A stretch of DNA of 64,000 bases from Lachnospiraceae bacterium UBA3643 (GCA_002373855.1 DFKO01000022.1:1-64000); one strand, 5' to 3'. Counted from the first letter of the stretch, positions 26,201-36,206 are shown. Numbers and translations are program-made. The notes: generated by a model from the letters alone, not told the origin.

Positions 26201-29094
26201 CACATTCAAAAATAGAAATGCCTACAACGAATACTGCAAGGTCGATAAAGATCACGGGATTTGACGGTGATGAAACAGATATGTATTTCAGCGGTGATAT
26301 CTCAGCATTTGTGGCAGCAGGCGGAAGCCTTACATTTGAAGGTATAAAGATGGTACCTGTTGCGGCAGCAGATAAGAATGGCGTCATGGTTAATTCAGAG
26401 ACAAGCAAGATAACACTCGGAAGAAACGGCGCTGACAAATCAGGAGAGGTGACACTTAACCTGATTGAGTGCAGTATAGAAGGATATCTGAACCAGATCG
26501 TCGGAACGAAGAATGTAACGGACGTATATGTCGATTCTGATATTACATTGAAGGCAGGATTTACAAATGTTTATAATCTCACAGTAGATGGCACTACAGG
26601 AGCTACAGTGATCGCAGGAGGAAACAGTACGGTCGGAAACCTTTATCTGAAAGGATCGGATGCCGGCTTTGTATCTTTAGGAACAGCAACTGTTGATACG
26701 ATAAAGATTGATTCAAATCTTGGATTTGAAGGACCGTGGATCGGAGCCGCAGGACCGGCCAAGTTCAAGATCAATAAGACAGTTGAATCTGAAAATACAA
26801 AAGTGCTCATAAGATTACTTGATACATCAGATAAAACGCTTTCATATGCAACAATAAATGATGAGAGCTATTTGGCTGACGAAGATGAGAATTATCTTGA
26901 TAAAGATCTTATATATGCTCCATTAGCAGATACATCTGTATTTACCGCATATCCTTATGGAGAAACAGAAGGAAAAACGATCGCGGGCGATGAACCGACT
27001 GTGTCATATAAAAATGGTAATAATATCCGTATAGGAAATAAAGCCGAGATGGTAATCACAGTTGAGGCAGATGGTTTATTCACATATGCAAAAGACTATG
27101 CAGAGGCGATTAAGTCTATTAATACATGGAAAAACAAGACTGATTATACCATTACATTCTTAAGTACAGGCGCTGTGACAACTACGGCTGCCGGCAAGGA
27201 CCCCGGAGCATTTACTTATCCGGCGGCTGCCAATGCATCATCTCTTACAATAAAAGGTACTGTTGATGGCATAAACATAACCGAGATCCAATTTACCGGT
27301 GCAATAAAGCCTGCGGTTGATACAACATTTGAGAATGTTGTACTTAACTGCGGTAAAATTGCAAATAAAGCATTTATAGAGCTTGGAGAGGTGGCACTTG
27401 ATCTTGGAACGGCATCTCTTGATATGGGTAATGCGATAACAAAAGACATATCATACGGACAGGTAGCCCAATGGCCTGATTTGTTTGTGTCTTCTATTAA
27501 GGGTACAAAAGGAACCCTTACATTAAGAGATTGTACGGTGTATGCAGACAGTATCAGCATGGGAACTCTTAATGTAATGGGAACAGTTGATATTTCAACG
27601 AGGAGTGCAATACTTCAGAATTATTCGATTGGTTCGATATATGGAACAGAAGGAGATGATAAATTATTTATTGACGCACCAAAGGCTGCATCACCAATGC
27701 TAAAGGTTACCGGTTATGTTAGAGGTATGGAAGAGATAGGTATCAGACCTGTCTTTAAGGACACAACCATCGGTCATAACAGATATTACAGAATGGAAGA
27801 GCTCGACGGTATTGTCACAAATGGTACTGAGACCACCGCAGTGCTTAACAAGATGAGACTTGCTGATATGGCAAAGGTACCTACCGATATCGTCAATGTA
27901 TATACGAATTTTGCTCATTCAGAAAAGTTTACGAATGCAAATATCAACAAAGTTTCCGGATTTATTTATCTGACTTCACAGATAATGAGCATTACGGTAA
28001 CCGATGAGAATGATTATTCATCTCAATTTGTGTCATTTATGGATGCTGTAACAGACATTGATAAGATTGCGGATAAGACAGCAGATTATCAAATAACACT
28101 TAAAGAAGATACGGGCAGAGCATTTTATTATACGTCAAATGAGATTAAGGCTGTAACTCTTCCTAAAAATGCTGCAAGTGTGACTGTTAAGGGTGAGAAT
28201 GTAGAAGTACCGGGAGCAGCTAATGATATCGACGGAGATGGAAAGTGCACGCTATATACTTCAGGTACATCACTTGTGGTCAATATTCCGACAACATTTG
28301 AAAATATATCTGTAAGACCTGTTAAGAAGACGTCAAGCTATAAGAGTGGCAATACCACCATGTATTATTATTCGAATAATACATCCGGGCTGGCAATCAA
28401 TATTGGAAACAATACATCTCTTGAACTAAATGAAGCATATCTGGAATATTTTATAAACAAGATAAGCGGAGGAAGTCTCGATGTGTATGGTTCTAGTATA
28501 GATGATTATGCCGGAATATTAAAAAATATCACGGTAAAAAATTTACATATTCAGAATTCATATGTAATGGTACGCGTAGCAAAGGCGACTATAACATGTC
28601 AGACATCAGGATATATAAAAGAATCTAATATAGTATGTGAAACAGGAAATATATCACTTAAAGATACAGAAATAATCAGATCTTCAATAGAAGCCGCCAA
28701 CATAAATCTTACAGGTATCACTACTCTTAATGAAACAGTAGTGAGTGCTATCAGGGATAAAACTGTTGGACAGGGAAAAATATCCATGGCAAATGTTGCC
28801 CTTGAAGGAGAAGACAGTACTATACAATACAAACAGGATAAAGCAGGAAAGCCAATGCTGACCATATCAGGTACAGTAATATCGGACGGTGCAAAGGCAA
28901 TATTGGGATTGTATTACAGTAACAGTGATTATAAATCACAAAACAATAAGGTGATTATCTCTGTAGGTACGATTTTTGCTACAGCAGCAAAGGTGACAGA
29001 TGTAAGTGTATTTGGTACGGAAAACAACTTTGTAACAGGCTGCAGCATGATGAAATCCGGCAACAATATTGTATATTCTCGCGTAATGTACTAA
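20215..29094 (+). CDS. Giant secreted modular protein 2 (2959 aa), paralogue of giant 1
   Basis: A signal peptide (cleavage near A30, ending YIPEIAYA) precedes a long acidic linker rich in Asp/Glu/Ser with DDSISEND and ESISENV units. A beta-rich N-terminal region (about 140-670) is followed by seven modules of the type in giant 1, with starts near 22228, 23284, 24172, 25372, 26092, 27085 and 28027. The last five match the last five of giant 1 in order and often in wording (for example DLNQALLQIKA against DMNQALYQIKA, YAKNYKDAIDMINTWK against YAKDYAEAIKSINTWK). It ends with MMKSGNNIVYSRVMY. No wall anchor, enzyme motif or Ig domain was seen. The first 2 kb is notably AT-rich. The start follows an AAGGAG site. 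Confidence 0.85.
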   Translation: MKRKKFVKRALSFFLALLMTLSYIPEIAYAYSVNDGTGYSISSDNVQFNDDASNDIDDVQISESNNDVSGEDASETISDNKPDNEEDDSNIQDDQEEQDDSDVDEVIEDDSISENDIDEESISENVAELEELEPVGNDSYKVRVSYPSGIYEYDENGNPIWSVENMLFDSIDEAFGAFYDGTFITENNDSPITGRYEIILKNNEQMTEDFIIPSYVRFFNITSEYGTEIYSLDMNGHTIKTGDKDNSELDVYINDVKIVSNADESGSIELNFLEPPTGNDVFGKYLSVLPENIICENGTEICLFDNIEIRSPYVYLRTKENNKLVLNDTIIETASCSVAQGKWTIKEINADWLSVNCLYEENGDGTYSWTKATLVADNVTSECSLMDWSTFRAISIKGEATIKNLTLNEARLSVEKAYVYGISENGTGIPSVFCPFEPSLDVDNITLTKGPSSYASYYDSETNSDNNYAVQVNTGCKLSCDSFDMKAGTFCNRGSVNLGQAYVQDDLILQKGSSFTVDDISMGTRGEIYFNGGCTLNINSTATLYNPYFENIYDNYLGEDRVITINRKNDTSVTFNGNACWDKDFKMLLRTVDNNGSLIGTPAGTKVFSASFFSLIIDNVSVEQTEEFSEYDVLIAYGSDVVVGKKSFIVGTVEPLGPNEVYTPDREFTELDRFVKWSDAVTYIDSLNNTNVDYAIMIEGDTDNYEALTLPKNVKSFKIISSNFETFKEEDERPYLSFIGNITLNTDLIVEGVILKPIAKNGDVYIDNTGMTVSLNGKCLYMSDSEFYSKIASVTGTGNSSIYLMRNNLYEEKPALELTGKFSVPDASISDYIVKASDIQITSVLMITNSTIESDGNISLGTVWAFNKNGDKNIFVTGNLATNKVTISNTVKTGYPSTVADVTILGAGGDGTDTAQLNVDNVISLRSKYIEDQIDKGNGISYGDFTDHTLVTGAKVPASLFVIGFEYDYYFDEETYESEYTNCTADFLTQKSGNDIKVSAVTPKAVTLYTTGFFVDEYCNPVGSYETLADAIAEIDKLANATAEYEIRINPEDCETVTVSTANFTMPKATSLAALTIKSATAEPVAINLLNALPALTCDLTLENVNLVPSQGKLSMSLNKYALTLKNTDIDGIVTGITGGSATGTSCLNIIDTNATAGNLGLFEVNGKINNVGTISLDGIKLSVTDTVNIGDLTQAGETGAIFEGTVKITQKNNEITATTPNITINGKISGDKLKIGALTEKTVDGVKTYVPVEEYGFINYSSYATDTGIIIAKALKTDPDGVKYVTGTGMMIKKSGNLVYINRNYVPYILEYDDNTIPCLTFADVVTEINNINNKNNYYTVVLRADANGDVNVGAPEAFTMPATAKLAGLTITSNSNVNLYYGTAKNGKVTAVSKLAFTTDTIISNVTFIDAEASVNMTDVNYPYRAALNISLGGKQVSFENVVFEGRGVIIDGGRTGVLTLVGDTGLLAGYDVDQLRASYDGCNVIEGEFKNMSTVYLDDNAVLLMKRYISDNKGTTRKDASMNLSTFAGFGNTVHVEGSITLKDITSNYDANQNIIIADRAFTISGTVFAGAENNLVLIGRQKNDNALTPFLSITGTFNAESYPIAVGIMAYDINDYDLIIPEVDTPVSLLSASKCNAADFVTVVNSDYAGDGTIATIAEVEGFNPDSDEAQRGIGLIKDKTLIRAYDGSYIHLALVAVENEYEMADVAGDAVIGYYNSIPEAMSAINTINDKTVHYTIILLDDIGNSTTTVTIPATAKTAGISFQGYGDERVLTLKTLVISNNLAIVNLKINIIGNVTTTKNMTLTLNNGSVLSAKGTVTLENIINREGNNRVEYTRTAKDANQLKINGRVTNYNGGQLAVKMTNEAGNEYTVAEYTVENISEISKPANKQLFVAPLVTVSDIKIMIGTSELNESYNGTSSIVVKSKDGFYYLPSGMQNTIAALGYGDSEPNAYYIDMNQALYQIKAIADRTADYTVYIDDTIDVNVIDTVAHSKIEMPTTNTARSIKITGFDGDETDMYFSGDISAFVAAGGSLTFEGIKMVPVAAADKNGVMVNSETSKITLGRNGADKSGEVTLNLIECSIEGYLNQIVGTKNVTDVYVDSDITLKAGFTNVYNLTVDGTTGATVIAGGNSTVGNLYLKGSDAGFVSLGTATVDTIKIDSNLGFEGPWIGAAGPAKFKINKTVESENTKVLIRLLDTSDKTLSYATINDESYLADEDENYLDKDLIYAPLADTSVFTAYPYGETEGKTIAGDEPTVSYKNGNNIRIGNKAEMVITVEADGLFTYAKDYAEAIKSINTWKNKTDYTITFLSTGAVTTTAAGKDPGAFTYPAAANASSLTIKGTVDGINITEIQFTGAIKPAVDTTFENVVLNCGKIANKAFIELGEVALDLGTASLDMGNAITKDISYGQVAQWPDLFVSSIKGTKGTLTLRDCTVYADSISMGTLNVMGTVDISTRSAILQNYSIGSIYGTEGDDKLFIDAPKAASPMLKVTGYVRGMEEIGIRPVFKDTTIGHNRYYRMEELDGIVTNGTETTAVLNKMRLADMAKVPTDIVNVYTNFAHSEKFTNANINKVSGFIYLTSQIMSITVTDENDYSSQFVSFMDAVTDIDKIADKTADYQITLKEDTGRAFYYTSNEIKAVTLPKNAASVTVKGENVEVPGAANDIDGDGKCTLYTSGTSLVVNIPTTFENISVRPVKKTSSYKSGNTTMYYYSNNTSGLAINIGNNTSLELNEAYLEYFINKISGGSLDVYGSSIDDYAGILKNITVKNLHIQNSYVMVRVAKATITCQTSGYIKESNIVCETGNISLKDTEIIRSSIEAANINLTGITTLNETVVSAIRDKTVGQGKISMANVALEGEDSTIQYKQDKAGKPMLTISGTVISDGAKAILGLYYSNSDYKSQNNKVIISVGTIFATAAKVTDVSVFGTENNFVTGCSMMKSGNNIVYSRVMY
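22220..29080 (+). repeat. Seven divergent protein modules within giant gene 2
   Basis: Module-start helices: VKWSDAVTYIDSL, ETLADAIAEIDKL, LTFADVVTEINNI, NSIPEAMSAINTI, DMNQALYQIKAI, YAKDYAEAIKSIN, VSFMDAVTDIDKI. Gaps between the last five starts are about 1200, 720, 990 and 940 bases, against 1240, 720, 910 and 1040 in giant 1. Confidence 0.7.
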
Positions 29095-29103
29095 GAATCT
29101 TAA

Positions 29104-29133
29104 AGGGGCTGTCGCATTAAAGCTACAGCCCCT
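29104..29133. terminator. Bidirectional terminator between giant gene 2 and the LuxR-type gene
   Basis: AGGGGCTGT (29104-29112) and ACAGCCCCT (29125-29133) form a perfect 9-bp stem. Plus-strand transcripts then read CGTTGTTTTT. The minus-strand gene's stop (29123-29125) lies in the loop region. Confidence 0.85.
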
Positions 29134-30517
29134 CGTTGTTTTTATGCTCATTAAACATTTTCGATAATTCGGTCCTGTTGGGTACGCCGGTTTTCTTTAA
29201 GATATTCTTCATATGAAATTTGACGGTATTTTCAGAGATAAACAGGGCTTCGGCAATCTTGCTGTTTGAACCGCCCTTGATCACTTCCTGCAAAACCTCT
29301 ATTTCTCTTGAGGAAAGATTGTTCGCATTTGCAAAGGCCCTTAACTTCTCCTCTTCATTAACGGTATCGGGGGAAGTATTATTTTTGATCATTATACCGG
29401 GCAGATAGACATTCCACCAAAGTAATACCGCGCATATTACAGAAGTTAAGAAAAATACGGATATCAGGATAATAAGGATAACGGGATAATCAAGCAGGGG
29501 CGTACCGAGCAGAGTTCCGCCGGATTCACCTATTCGTCTGCAAAGTGTTCCGAATCCGGCGAGAAAAACCGCATCCTGCGCATAATCCGAAAATAATGTA
29601 ATGCTGTAAACGGTTATAAATCCGGTTATAGCATAATTAAGTGCCCAAACCACAATATTCCCGATTGAAAAATTGTTAAACAGAAGGGATATGAACGGGC
29701 ATATGAGTGTGGCGACACATAGCAGCAGACCGCCCTGCCTTGATCTGTCACATACTATGCCTGCTATTATGAGCCCTACTACAGAAAAAGCCCTGCTGTA
29801 CTCTATATTGACAGACCCGCTTGTAAAATCGGAGATAGGAAACATAAATCCAAGACTGCGGGTTGTTTCTATAAATGTTATCGTAAGCATAGACAAAACT
29901 ATGATTTTGGCAGGGATTTTAGAAGGTTTTTCCTTTACCGAATTGATCTTATCCCCGGCATCATTAAGCGGGAAATGAATTATAAGCAATGAGATGACAG
30001 CAAGTAATCCATACAGGACAAGAGAAAAGTCGCTCTTTAGGAATTCTCCATCCATTGGAATGGATACCAGCCAGGATGACAGGGTTCCGATTGACCATCC
30101 GATTCCGATAGTTATGGCCTTAAATCTTTCGAGGGCTGTCAGGTACATCAGTGAACATGCGAAAATAACACCGCAGAAGAAATCCATGGATATTCCGAAT
30201 ATAACAGACAGTTGAACGGTCGAAACTGTTATGGCGATTATCATAGAAATAAGCTCACAGACAATTGATATCGTAAATGATACTTTTAAATTAAACAGGT
30301 TTCTTTTACAACATATTTTAGTGAAAATTGAAAATGCAACGATACCGAGTGCCTGTACAAAATAATCTATGATATTAGCAAAAAGATCCACAGTCTCTTC
30401 GGGCAATCTGTCCAATAATCTGTATATCCAGCATAAATATCCTGTACCTACCCATGAGTAAACTATACCTATGAGAAGGGTAGTTAAAATTGTGTTTCTT
30501 ATCATTTCTTTTTTCAT
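29123..30517 (-). CDS. Membrane-bound LuxR-type transcriptional regulator with 12-helix MFS-like N-terminal domain
   Basis: 464 aa. The first 380 residues or so contain about twelve hydrophobic helices in an MFS-like layout. The last 70 residues form a LuxR/GerE helix-turn-helix: LSSREIEVLQEVIKGG, SNSKIAEALFISENTVKFHM, KNILKKTGVPNRTEL. Proteins of this type are known as predicted membrane-tethered regulators in gut Actinobacteria and some Bacillota; the membrane part probably senses a small molecule. The gene is divergent from giant gene 3, and the shared gap holds the conserved CTACCC element, making it the prime candidate regulator of the giant genes (inference). The ribosome site is weak. 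A TTGTTA-N17-TATTCT promoter would leave almost no leader. Confidence 0.85.
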   Translation of the reverse strand: MKKEMIRNTILTTLLIGIVYSWVGTGYLCWIYRLLDRLPEETVDLFANIIDYFVQALGIVAFSIFTKICCKRNLFNLKVSFTISIVCELISMIIAITVSTVQLSVIFGISMDFFCGVIFACSLMYLTALERFKAITIGIGWSIGTLSSWLVSIPMDGEFLKSDFSLVLYGLLAVISLLIIHFPLNDAGDKINSVKEKPSKIPAKIIVLSMLTITFIETTRSLGFMFPISDFTSGSVNIEYSRAFSVVGLIIAGIVCDRSRQGGLLLCVATLICPFISLLFNNFSIGNIVVWALNYAITGFITVYSITLFSDYAQDAVFLAGFGTLCRRIGESGGTLLGTPLLDYPVILIILISVFFLTSVICAVLLWWNVYLPGIMIKNNTSPDTVNEEEKLRAFANANNLSSREIEVLQEVIKGGSNSKIAEALFISENTVKFHMKNILKKTGVPNRTELSKMFNEHKNNEGL

Positions 30518-30526
30518 TACCTAGTG

Positions 30527-30555
30527 AGAATATCACATTTAATAATATTTAACAA
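30527..30555 (-). promoter_or_regulatory. Possible promoter of the LuxR-type gene
   Basis: On the minus strand TTGTTA (30550-30555) and TATTCT (30527-30532) are separated by 17 bases. The predicted start of transcription falls 2-4 bases before the ATG, implying a nearly leaderless mRNA if correct. Confidence 0.35.
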
Positions 30556-30591
30556 TGAGAACGAAGTCCCAAAACCCTTATAAATATGCGC

Positions 30592-30671
30592 CTACCCGAT
30601 AAACTACCCTTAAAAAGGGTGGGATTCCAAACTACGGTGTAGTGTTAATCGGTTCATAAGGACAATATAAT
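30592..30671 (+). promoter_or_regulatory. Conserved promoter-upstream element, copy 2 (giant gene 3)
   Basis: Aligns without gaps to 7541-7620 (60 of 80 identical). Two CTACCC copies start at 30592 and 30604. The hairpin arms CTACCCTT and AAGGGTGG pair better than in copy 1, so pairing is kept despite base changes. TATAAT lies at 30666-30671; the -35 position (TGTTAA) is weak. It sits between the LuxR-type gene and giant gene 3, about 60 bases of leader before the latter. Confidence 0.7.
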
Positions 30672-30738
30672 TTATCTGAATATTAAGTAAAAGGATCAGA
30701 GTTTTTTGATCATTATCTGATGTAAAGGGGACCAGCCT

Positions 30739-33700
30739 ATGAAATTAACCGGATTCAGAAAAAGAAAAAAGAGAAAAAACCTGTATAGGAGCATATCTTT
30801 TCTTCTGGTGTTGATAATGGTATTTACCTATATGCCGTTAACATCCTTTGCCGGAGATCAACCGGAACAGGTCGAAGATTCCATATCCGAAAATATCACA
30901 AATGAGGATACAAATGATACGGATTCGGTCTCCGGGGATGATACAGGTGAAGATGTACCGGACGCCCCGGATGATACGACCGGTGAAGATGATATATCAG
31001 ATAATATATCAGATAATATATCAGATAATATCGTAGGAGAAGATACTGAAAATGACGATTCTGTTAGTGGTAATACAATCAGTGACAACACGGCAGAAGA
31101 AATATTTGAAACACCGGATACAGTAGAACCCGTAGTAGACAGCATCTTCACATATACGGAGGATGAAAACGGAGACAGAATATACAGCGGCGGAGACTGT
31201 GATTTTGTCGTGACGGTTGATATGCCGGAGGATCTGACGGAATTTGAGGGGGATGTCAGCTTCTATACAATGAGCGAGGGTCAGGGAGTATTGTATATAT
31301 ATACGACAAGCCCTGTCACGGTATCAATGAAGGATGGTGTGACAGTAACAGACCAGAGCATCAGGGTAGGATACTCATCCCATGGTATCCATGACGGAGC
31401 ACATATCACACTTGACAATGTGCATATTGATATGTCAGAGCAAAATGCATTTATCAATGCAAGTGATTTCAGTTATCAGGATATTACAGATTATATCAAT
31501 CGTTTTGCTGCCTTTTCGTATGTAGGTTATGATAGTTATACTTCGAGCATAACGGTTACACTTGTTGGCGATAATACACTCATTGGACCCAAAGTAGCTG
31601 ACTCAAGTAGTTACCAGGCAGCATACGGAATATATGCGCAAGGCGGATATGGTATAGGTATAAAGGGACACGGCAATCTGACTTCTTATGTAGAAAAAGA
31701 GGATACAGATGTGTATGACAACTATAGTATATATGTAAAATACGGAGCACTTAGGATAGAATGTGACGGTTATTTTGACCTTGGCCCTGTAGAAAACGGA
31801 AATGTGTATTCTGAAGATTCAGCCATAATAACCGGAGGTACATATGCTCTTGGTAATGCATCATATGATGCAGTATATGGTGTAAATGCCAGCAGAGAGA
31901 CATGGGGTGACGGCATACAGAGGCTTTATAGAGTCGGATATACAAATAACAAAAATAAATATGATAAATATGATGTGTCGGTATATATGCCGGACGATGC
32001 AAAGGCGTATCTTTCGAATTATATAGGCAGAGAAACATTATATGCCATGAATGAAGATTACGGTCAGGCGTATGATGCCGTATACGCTGCTGCAGTAAGT
32101 TTTACCGGTGGTAGTGAGTTTGATGCAGATTATCATATGAATTATGGATTCTCAATGGCAGAGACCGGTATGATTCATAATGCTGTAGTAAATGATCATC
32201 CTGAATTTATCTGGTGGTGGTCATCTTCATGGGGAGGCGGTTCAAGAGGTCTGGTTGTAAACCTGAGTACAGAATCTGCGGTTCAGGGATACGAACTTAT
32301 AAGAAGACAGAAGGCATTTGAGGAGAGCACGGTAAGACTATTAAGAGAAGCCGGAATCACAGATACGATGACTGATTATCAAAAGGCCTATGCGCTCTAT
32401 CAGGTTTTGGTGGCAAATGTTGTTTATAATCTTGATGCAGGAGACCAGGGAGCGTATGAGGCTATGGTAAATGGAGAAGGCGTATGTGCCGGTTATGCCA
32501 AAGCATATGTATATCTCCTTCAGAGAGCAGGAATAAAGGCTTCATATGTACCCGGTCAGGCAGCTTTACCGGGCCAGTGGTCACAGGGGCATGCATGGGT
32601 AATAGCGAAAATAGATGGAGCATATTACCACAGTGACCCTACATGGGATGATAATGGTTCTACGTCAAATTTTAAGTATTTTAATGTGCCTTGGAGTGCT
32701 CTTTCGTCAGACCACTGGATAGATGATGATTTGGGATATGAATTCCCTAATGCAATAACAGCCAAGCCGACTCTTCCGTCAAATGTAGTAAAGATAACTG
32801 CAACGGCGGGTGCAAATGGTACATCGTATCCTTCAAGCCTTAGGATTCCATCAGGTTCAAGTGCAAAAGCTACATTTGTAGCTGAGGAAGGATTTGTTAT
32901 TGATACGGTTAGGGTTAACGGTGTGCCGGCTACTCCTGTCAGCGAGGGCGGTGGAGTTTATACGCTTGAATTAAGCAATATCACAACTGCGACAACAGTA
33001 AGTGCCACATTTACCGAAGCAGATCCAACTGATGTCATACCAAAGCAGGTTGGTGATTTCATAGTTTATTTCAACGATGGAACGGAGATAAACGCGGAAG
33101 GTACAAGTGATTGTTTCGCAAGCGGAAATAATTTTTATATTTTAACTGATAAACCCATAACAATTGAAATGGGCAAAGATGAAAACGGTGATACCATAGC
33201 TTCAAGCAGTATGAAAATTACACCATCCGTAGCTGAGTCCTATATCACACTAAAGAATGTAACTATTGTATTTGATGTGGAGAATTACGATTCAATAATT
33301 GATGCAAAAGGAAAAACTGTTCATCTGACTCTTATTGGAGATAATTATCTGATAGATTCCGATCCGAACTTTACCGGTACAAGCGGAATATCAACTGGAA
33401 GACCTGATTCGAACTATACGTATTTGAAGGAAGGTGAATTAACAATAACCGGTACGGGAACACTTACCATGCAGGGACTGCAAAGTGGCCTTGAATTTAG
33501 CGATCTGACAATGACGGGAGGATCTCTCAAATTTGTAAATTGTACCCAGCCATACGGATACTGGGGCGCAGGAAAGGTAGAGATTAAAGGCGGAAAATTT
33601 GCTGATGTTGTGGATGCGTCAAAAGGCATAGTCTTCAAATATATGGATTACACCAATGGGACAGGACAGCAGAACGTATATGTAGCTTCCGGATATAAGA

Positions 33701-36159
33701 TTGTCACATCCGGTGACGCCTCATATCCATACCAGGTTGTATCATCAGGTTCATCATCCGGTGCAGTAAATGTTTCATCGATTACTCTGAATAAGACATC
33801 CTGCACACTTTATGTTGGTATGGTAGATGGTGATGTTGTGGGTGATACGATATCGCTTGTTGCAACAGTAAAACCTGCAAATGCAGATAACCCTGATCTT
33901 GTATGGTCATCGTCAAATGAGTCGGTTGCAACAGTGGATATCTATGGCAATGTTACGGCTATTGCCCCCGGAACAGCTGTTATAAAGGCTTCAAGTACTG
34001 ACGGAAGTAATAAGTCGGCTACATGTACCGTCACCGTAAAGGCTCAGCAGGCTACGGGGATACATATAATGTGTCAGGGATCCATTGTAAGTTCGGTGAC
34101 TATTGAAACAGGAGGTTCAAGGGTCCTTGATGTATTATTTGATCCGACAGATACGTATTATAAAAATGTTACATGGACGACATCCAACAGTAATGTTGCC
34201 GAAGTTGATGATAATGGAACACTTCATACATATGCAGACGGTACAGCAACCATTACCGCTACAACAACAGACGGTTCCAATAAGAAAGCAACGCTTACGG
34301 TAATTGCGAGAACTCCGGCGACGGATATAACAATTACCGGTCCAGGAGTAGAAGATGATAAGGTCACTCTTTCTAATGGAAATTCATTACAGTTAACCGC
34401 TTCTGTTATGCCGGATAATGCAACGGATAAATCTGTGACATGGTCAAGTTCAAATACAGCTGTTGCATATGTATCATCTACCGGACTTGTAAAGGCCAAG
34501 GGAACCGGAACGGCTGTAATTACAGCAACCGCTAATGGAGGAACCGGAGTAAGCGCTTCAATCACTGTTACGGTATTCACCCAGGGCTTTACTATTGACG
34601 CTGATGGAAACACGACATATGTAAAAAGTGACCATACTCTTGCAACAGGCTGGACAACTGTCGGCAGACGTACTTACTATTTTGATCCTGAAACATCTTA
34701 TATGCTAACCGGATGGGATGTTTTAGATGGTAATAAGTATTATTTCAATCCGGAGACGGGAGCCCTTCAGACAGGCTGGCATACCATAGATGATGAATTA
34801 TATTACTTTAATCCTTATGCAAATGGTGATGTGCATGCAGGAGCAATGGTTACCGGTGAGTTTACATACAGAGGAAAGACATATTTTCTGGATGAAACGA
34901 CGGGGGCAACAGTCATTGGATGGAGAACAGTTGGAGATAACAGGTATTACTATGATGCGACCGGCGCTATGGTGAGTGGTCTGGTATCTCTGGGAGATGG
35001 GGATTACTTCTTTGCAGCCAACGGTACTCTTGTAAAGAATGATTTTGTCGAAATTGACGAGGCGGTATACTACTTTGACAATGACGGTAAGAAGGTACTT
35101 GGAGACGATGATTATAGAGAAATAAACGGAGAGCGTTTCTATTTTGATCCCGAAGGAAAGGTAAAATCCGGATGGGTCGATATAGATCCTTCTGCTGATG
35201 AAAGACTGGTATATTGTCTTGAGGCGGGTGATGATCATCATAGTTTTGGTCAGGTCGCAGCAGGTCTGGTAGATATTAATGGTAATACATATCTCTTTAG
35301 TGGTATTGATGATAATTATTACTATGGTGAAATAAAGACAGGATTACAGCAGTACTACGATGACTGGTACATGTTTGATTCTGACGGCATAGCTCTCTCC
35401 GGCTGGCAGAGTGATGATGGTGATATATACTATTTCGATTCAAATACGAAAGCTGCTGCTCGTGGTATGACCGTAATCAATAAAAAGACATACTACTTTA
35501 ATGCTGATGGTAGCGAAAAGCCAACGCTCGTTGTAAATGATACTGTAAAAATTGAGGGCGAAGACTACATAGCAGATAAAAACGGAGTCCTGAAGAGTGT
35601 CAATAATACTTCGACATGGGTTGATGACGGAGATAAAAAGATATTCCTCAGCAAAAACGGAACAGCAGTGTCAGGATGGGTCGCAGACGGTGGTCTGATG
35701 TACTACTGTGATCCCGCAACAGGCGAGGCAGTGACAGGCCTTAAAAAGATTGGTTTAAAGGTTTATCTCTTTGATGATGACGGTGCGCTGGCAACACCGG
35801 ATCGCGTAACGGCAATCATAAAAGGTGAAGAATATGACTTATCAGGTGAGATAACAATAGAGGTTGACGGAGAAAACAGGCAGTACAAGATACGCGGCGA
35901 TGGTTCTTTGGTGACAGGCTGGGTAAGAGACAACGGATGGAAGTATATTCCCTCTCCTGTTGCTGCAGTGGGATGTCAGGCATGTTATCCTTCCTATACA
36001 GATGCCCTTGGGGCAGCTACTCTCAGCAGTGACATGGCTTCAGCCAATACTCTTGATATGGCCAACATCGCACCGGTATCATACATGGGATCTGAAAATA
36101 TAGCTATGATTATTCCAATGCATCTGAAGGCTCATTCACTGAAAACAATGATGTTCTGA
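30739..36159 (+). CDS. Giant secreted protein 3 (1806 aa): transglutaminase-like domain, Big_2 domains, cell-wall-binding repeats
   Basis: A signal peptide (cleavage near A38) is followed by an acidic linker with S-D-N-I repeats. A beta-rich segment (about 138-374) is related to the N-terminal segments of giant 1. A transglutaminase/protease-like core (about 545-670) has C583 in [10 protein letters not shown]618 in GHAWVIAKI and D633 in HSDPTWDD, the usual Cys-His-Asp triad. Next come a small beta domain (about 685-760), a second giant-1-like segment (about 768-1008), three Big_2 Ig-like domains (about 1010-1283) and many glucan/choline-binding-type wall repeats of the G-W-x(7)-Y-Y-F form (about 1290-1735). 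It is expected to be exported and held on the wall. The triad suggests crosslinking or peptide cleavage; substrate unknown. The start follows AAAGGGG. A terminator lies 48 bases downstream of the stop. Confidence 0.9.
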   Translation: MKLTGFRKRKKRKNLYRSISFLLVLIMVFTYMPLTSFAGDQPEQVEDSISENITNEDTNDTDSVSGDDTGEDVPDAPDDTTGEDDISDNISDNISDNIVGEDTENDDSVSGNTISDNTAEEIFETPDTVEPVVDSIFTYTEDENGDRIYSGGDCDFVVTVDMPEDLTEFEGDVSFYTMSEGQGVLYIYTTSPVTVSMKDGVTVTDQSIRVGYSSHGIHDGAHITLDNVHIDMSEQNAFINASDFSYQDITDYINRFAAFSYVGYDSYTSSITVTLVGDNTLIGPKVADSSSYQAAYGIYAQGGYGIGIKGHGNLTSYVEKEDTDVYDNYSIYVKYGALRIECDGYFDLGPVENGNVYSEDSAIITGGTYALGNASYDAVYGVNASRETWGDGIQRLYRVGYTNNKNKYDKYDVSVYMPDDAKAYLSNYIGRETLYAMNEDYGQAYDAVYAAAVSFTGGSEFDADYHMNYGFSMAETGMIHNAVVNDHPEFIWWWSSSWGGGSRGLVVNLSTESAVQGYELIRRQKAFEESTVRLLREAGITDTMTDYQKAYALYQVLVANVVYNLDAGDQGAYEAMVNGEGVCAGYAKAYVYLLQRAGIKASYVPGQAALPGQWSQGHAWVIAKIDGAYYHSDPTWDDNGSTSNFKYFNVPWSALSSDHWIDDDLGYEFPNAITAKPTLPSNVVKITATAGANGTSYPSSLRIPSGSSAKATFVAEEGFVIDTVRVNGVPATPVSEGGGVYTLELSNITTATTVSATFTEADPTDVIPKQVGDFIVYFNDGTEINAEGTSDCFASGNNFYILTDKPITIEMGKDENGDTIASSSMKITPSVAESYITLKNVTIVFDVENYDSIIDAKGKTVHLTLIGDNYLIDSDPNFTGTSGISTGRPDSNYTYLKEGELTITGTGTLTMQGLQSGLEFSDLTMTGGSLKFVNCTQPYGYWGAGKVEIKGGKFADVVDASKGIVFKYMDYTNGTGQQNVYVASGYKIVTSGDASYPYQVVSSGSSSGAVNVSSITLNKTSCTLYVGMVDGDVVGDTISLVATVKPANADNPDLVWSSSNESVATVDIYGNVTAIAPGTAVIKASSTDGSNKSATCTVTVKAQQATGIHIMCQGSIVSSVTIETGGSRVLDVLFDPTDTYYKNVTWTTSNSNVAEVDDNGTLHTYADGTATITATTTDGSNKKATLTVIARTPATDITITGPGVEDDKVTLSNGNSLQLTASVMPDNATDKSVTWSSSNTAVAYVSSTGLVKAKGTGTAVITATANGGTGVSASITVTVFTQGFTIDADGNTTYVKSDHTLATGWTTVGRRTYYFDPETSYMLTGWDVLDGNKYYFNPETGALQTGWHTIDDELYYFNPYANGDVHAGAMVTGEFTYRGKTYFLDETTGATVIGWRTVGDNRYYYDATGAMVSGLVSLGDGDYFFAANGTLVKNDFVEIDEAVYYFDNDGKKVLGDDDYREINGERFYFDPEGKVKSGWVDIDPSADERLVYCLEAGDDHHSFGQVAAGLVDINGNTYLFSGIDDNYYYGEIKTGLQQYYDDWYMFDSDGIALSGWQSDDGDIYYFDSNTKAAARGMTVINKKTYYFNADGSEKPTLVVNDTVKIEGEDYIADKNGVLKSVNNTSTWVDDGDKKIFLSKNGTAVSGWVADGGLMYYCDPATGEAVTGLKKIGLKVYLFDDDGALATPDRVTAIIKGEEYDLSGEITIEVDGENRQYKIRGDGSLVTGWVRDNGWKYIPSPVAAVGCQACYPSYTDALGAATLSSDMASANTLDMANIAPVSYMGSENIAMIIPMHLKAHSLKTMMF
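30994..31029 (+). repeat. Perfect 12-bp tandem repeat, three copies, in giant gene 3
   Basis: ATATCAGATAAT occurs three times head to tail, coding I-S-D-N units in the acidic linker. Being a multiple of three, slippage would change linker length without a frameshift. Confidence 0.85.
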
Positions 36160-36206
36160 CACAAGCAATTATGTAAAGGAGCTGTCGCAGGTCCAAAATT
36201 AAAACG

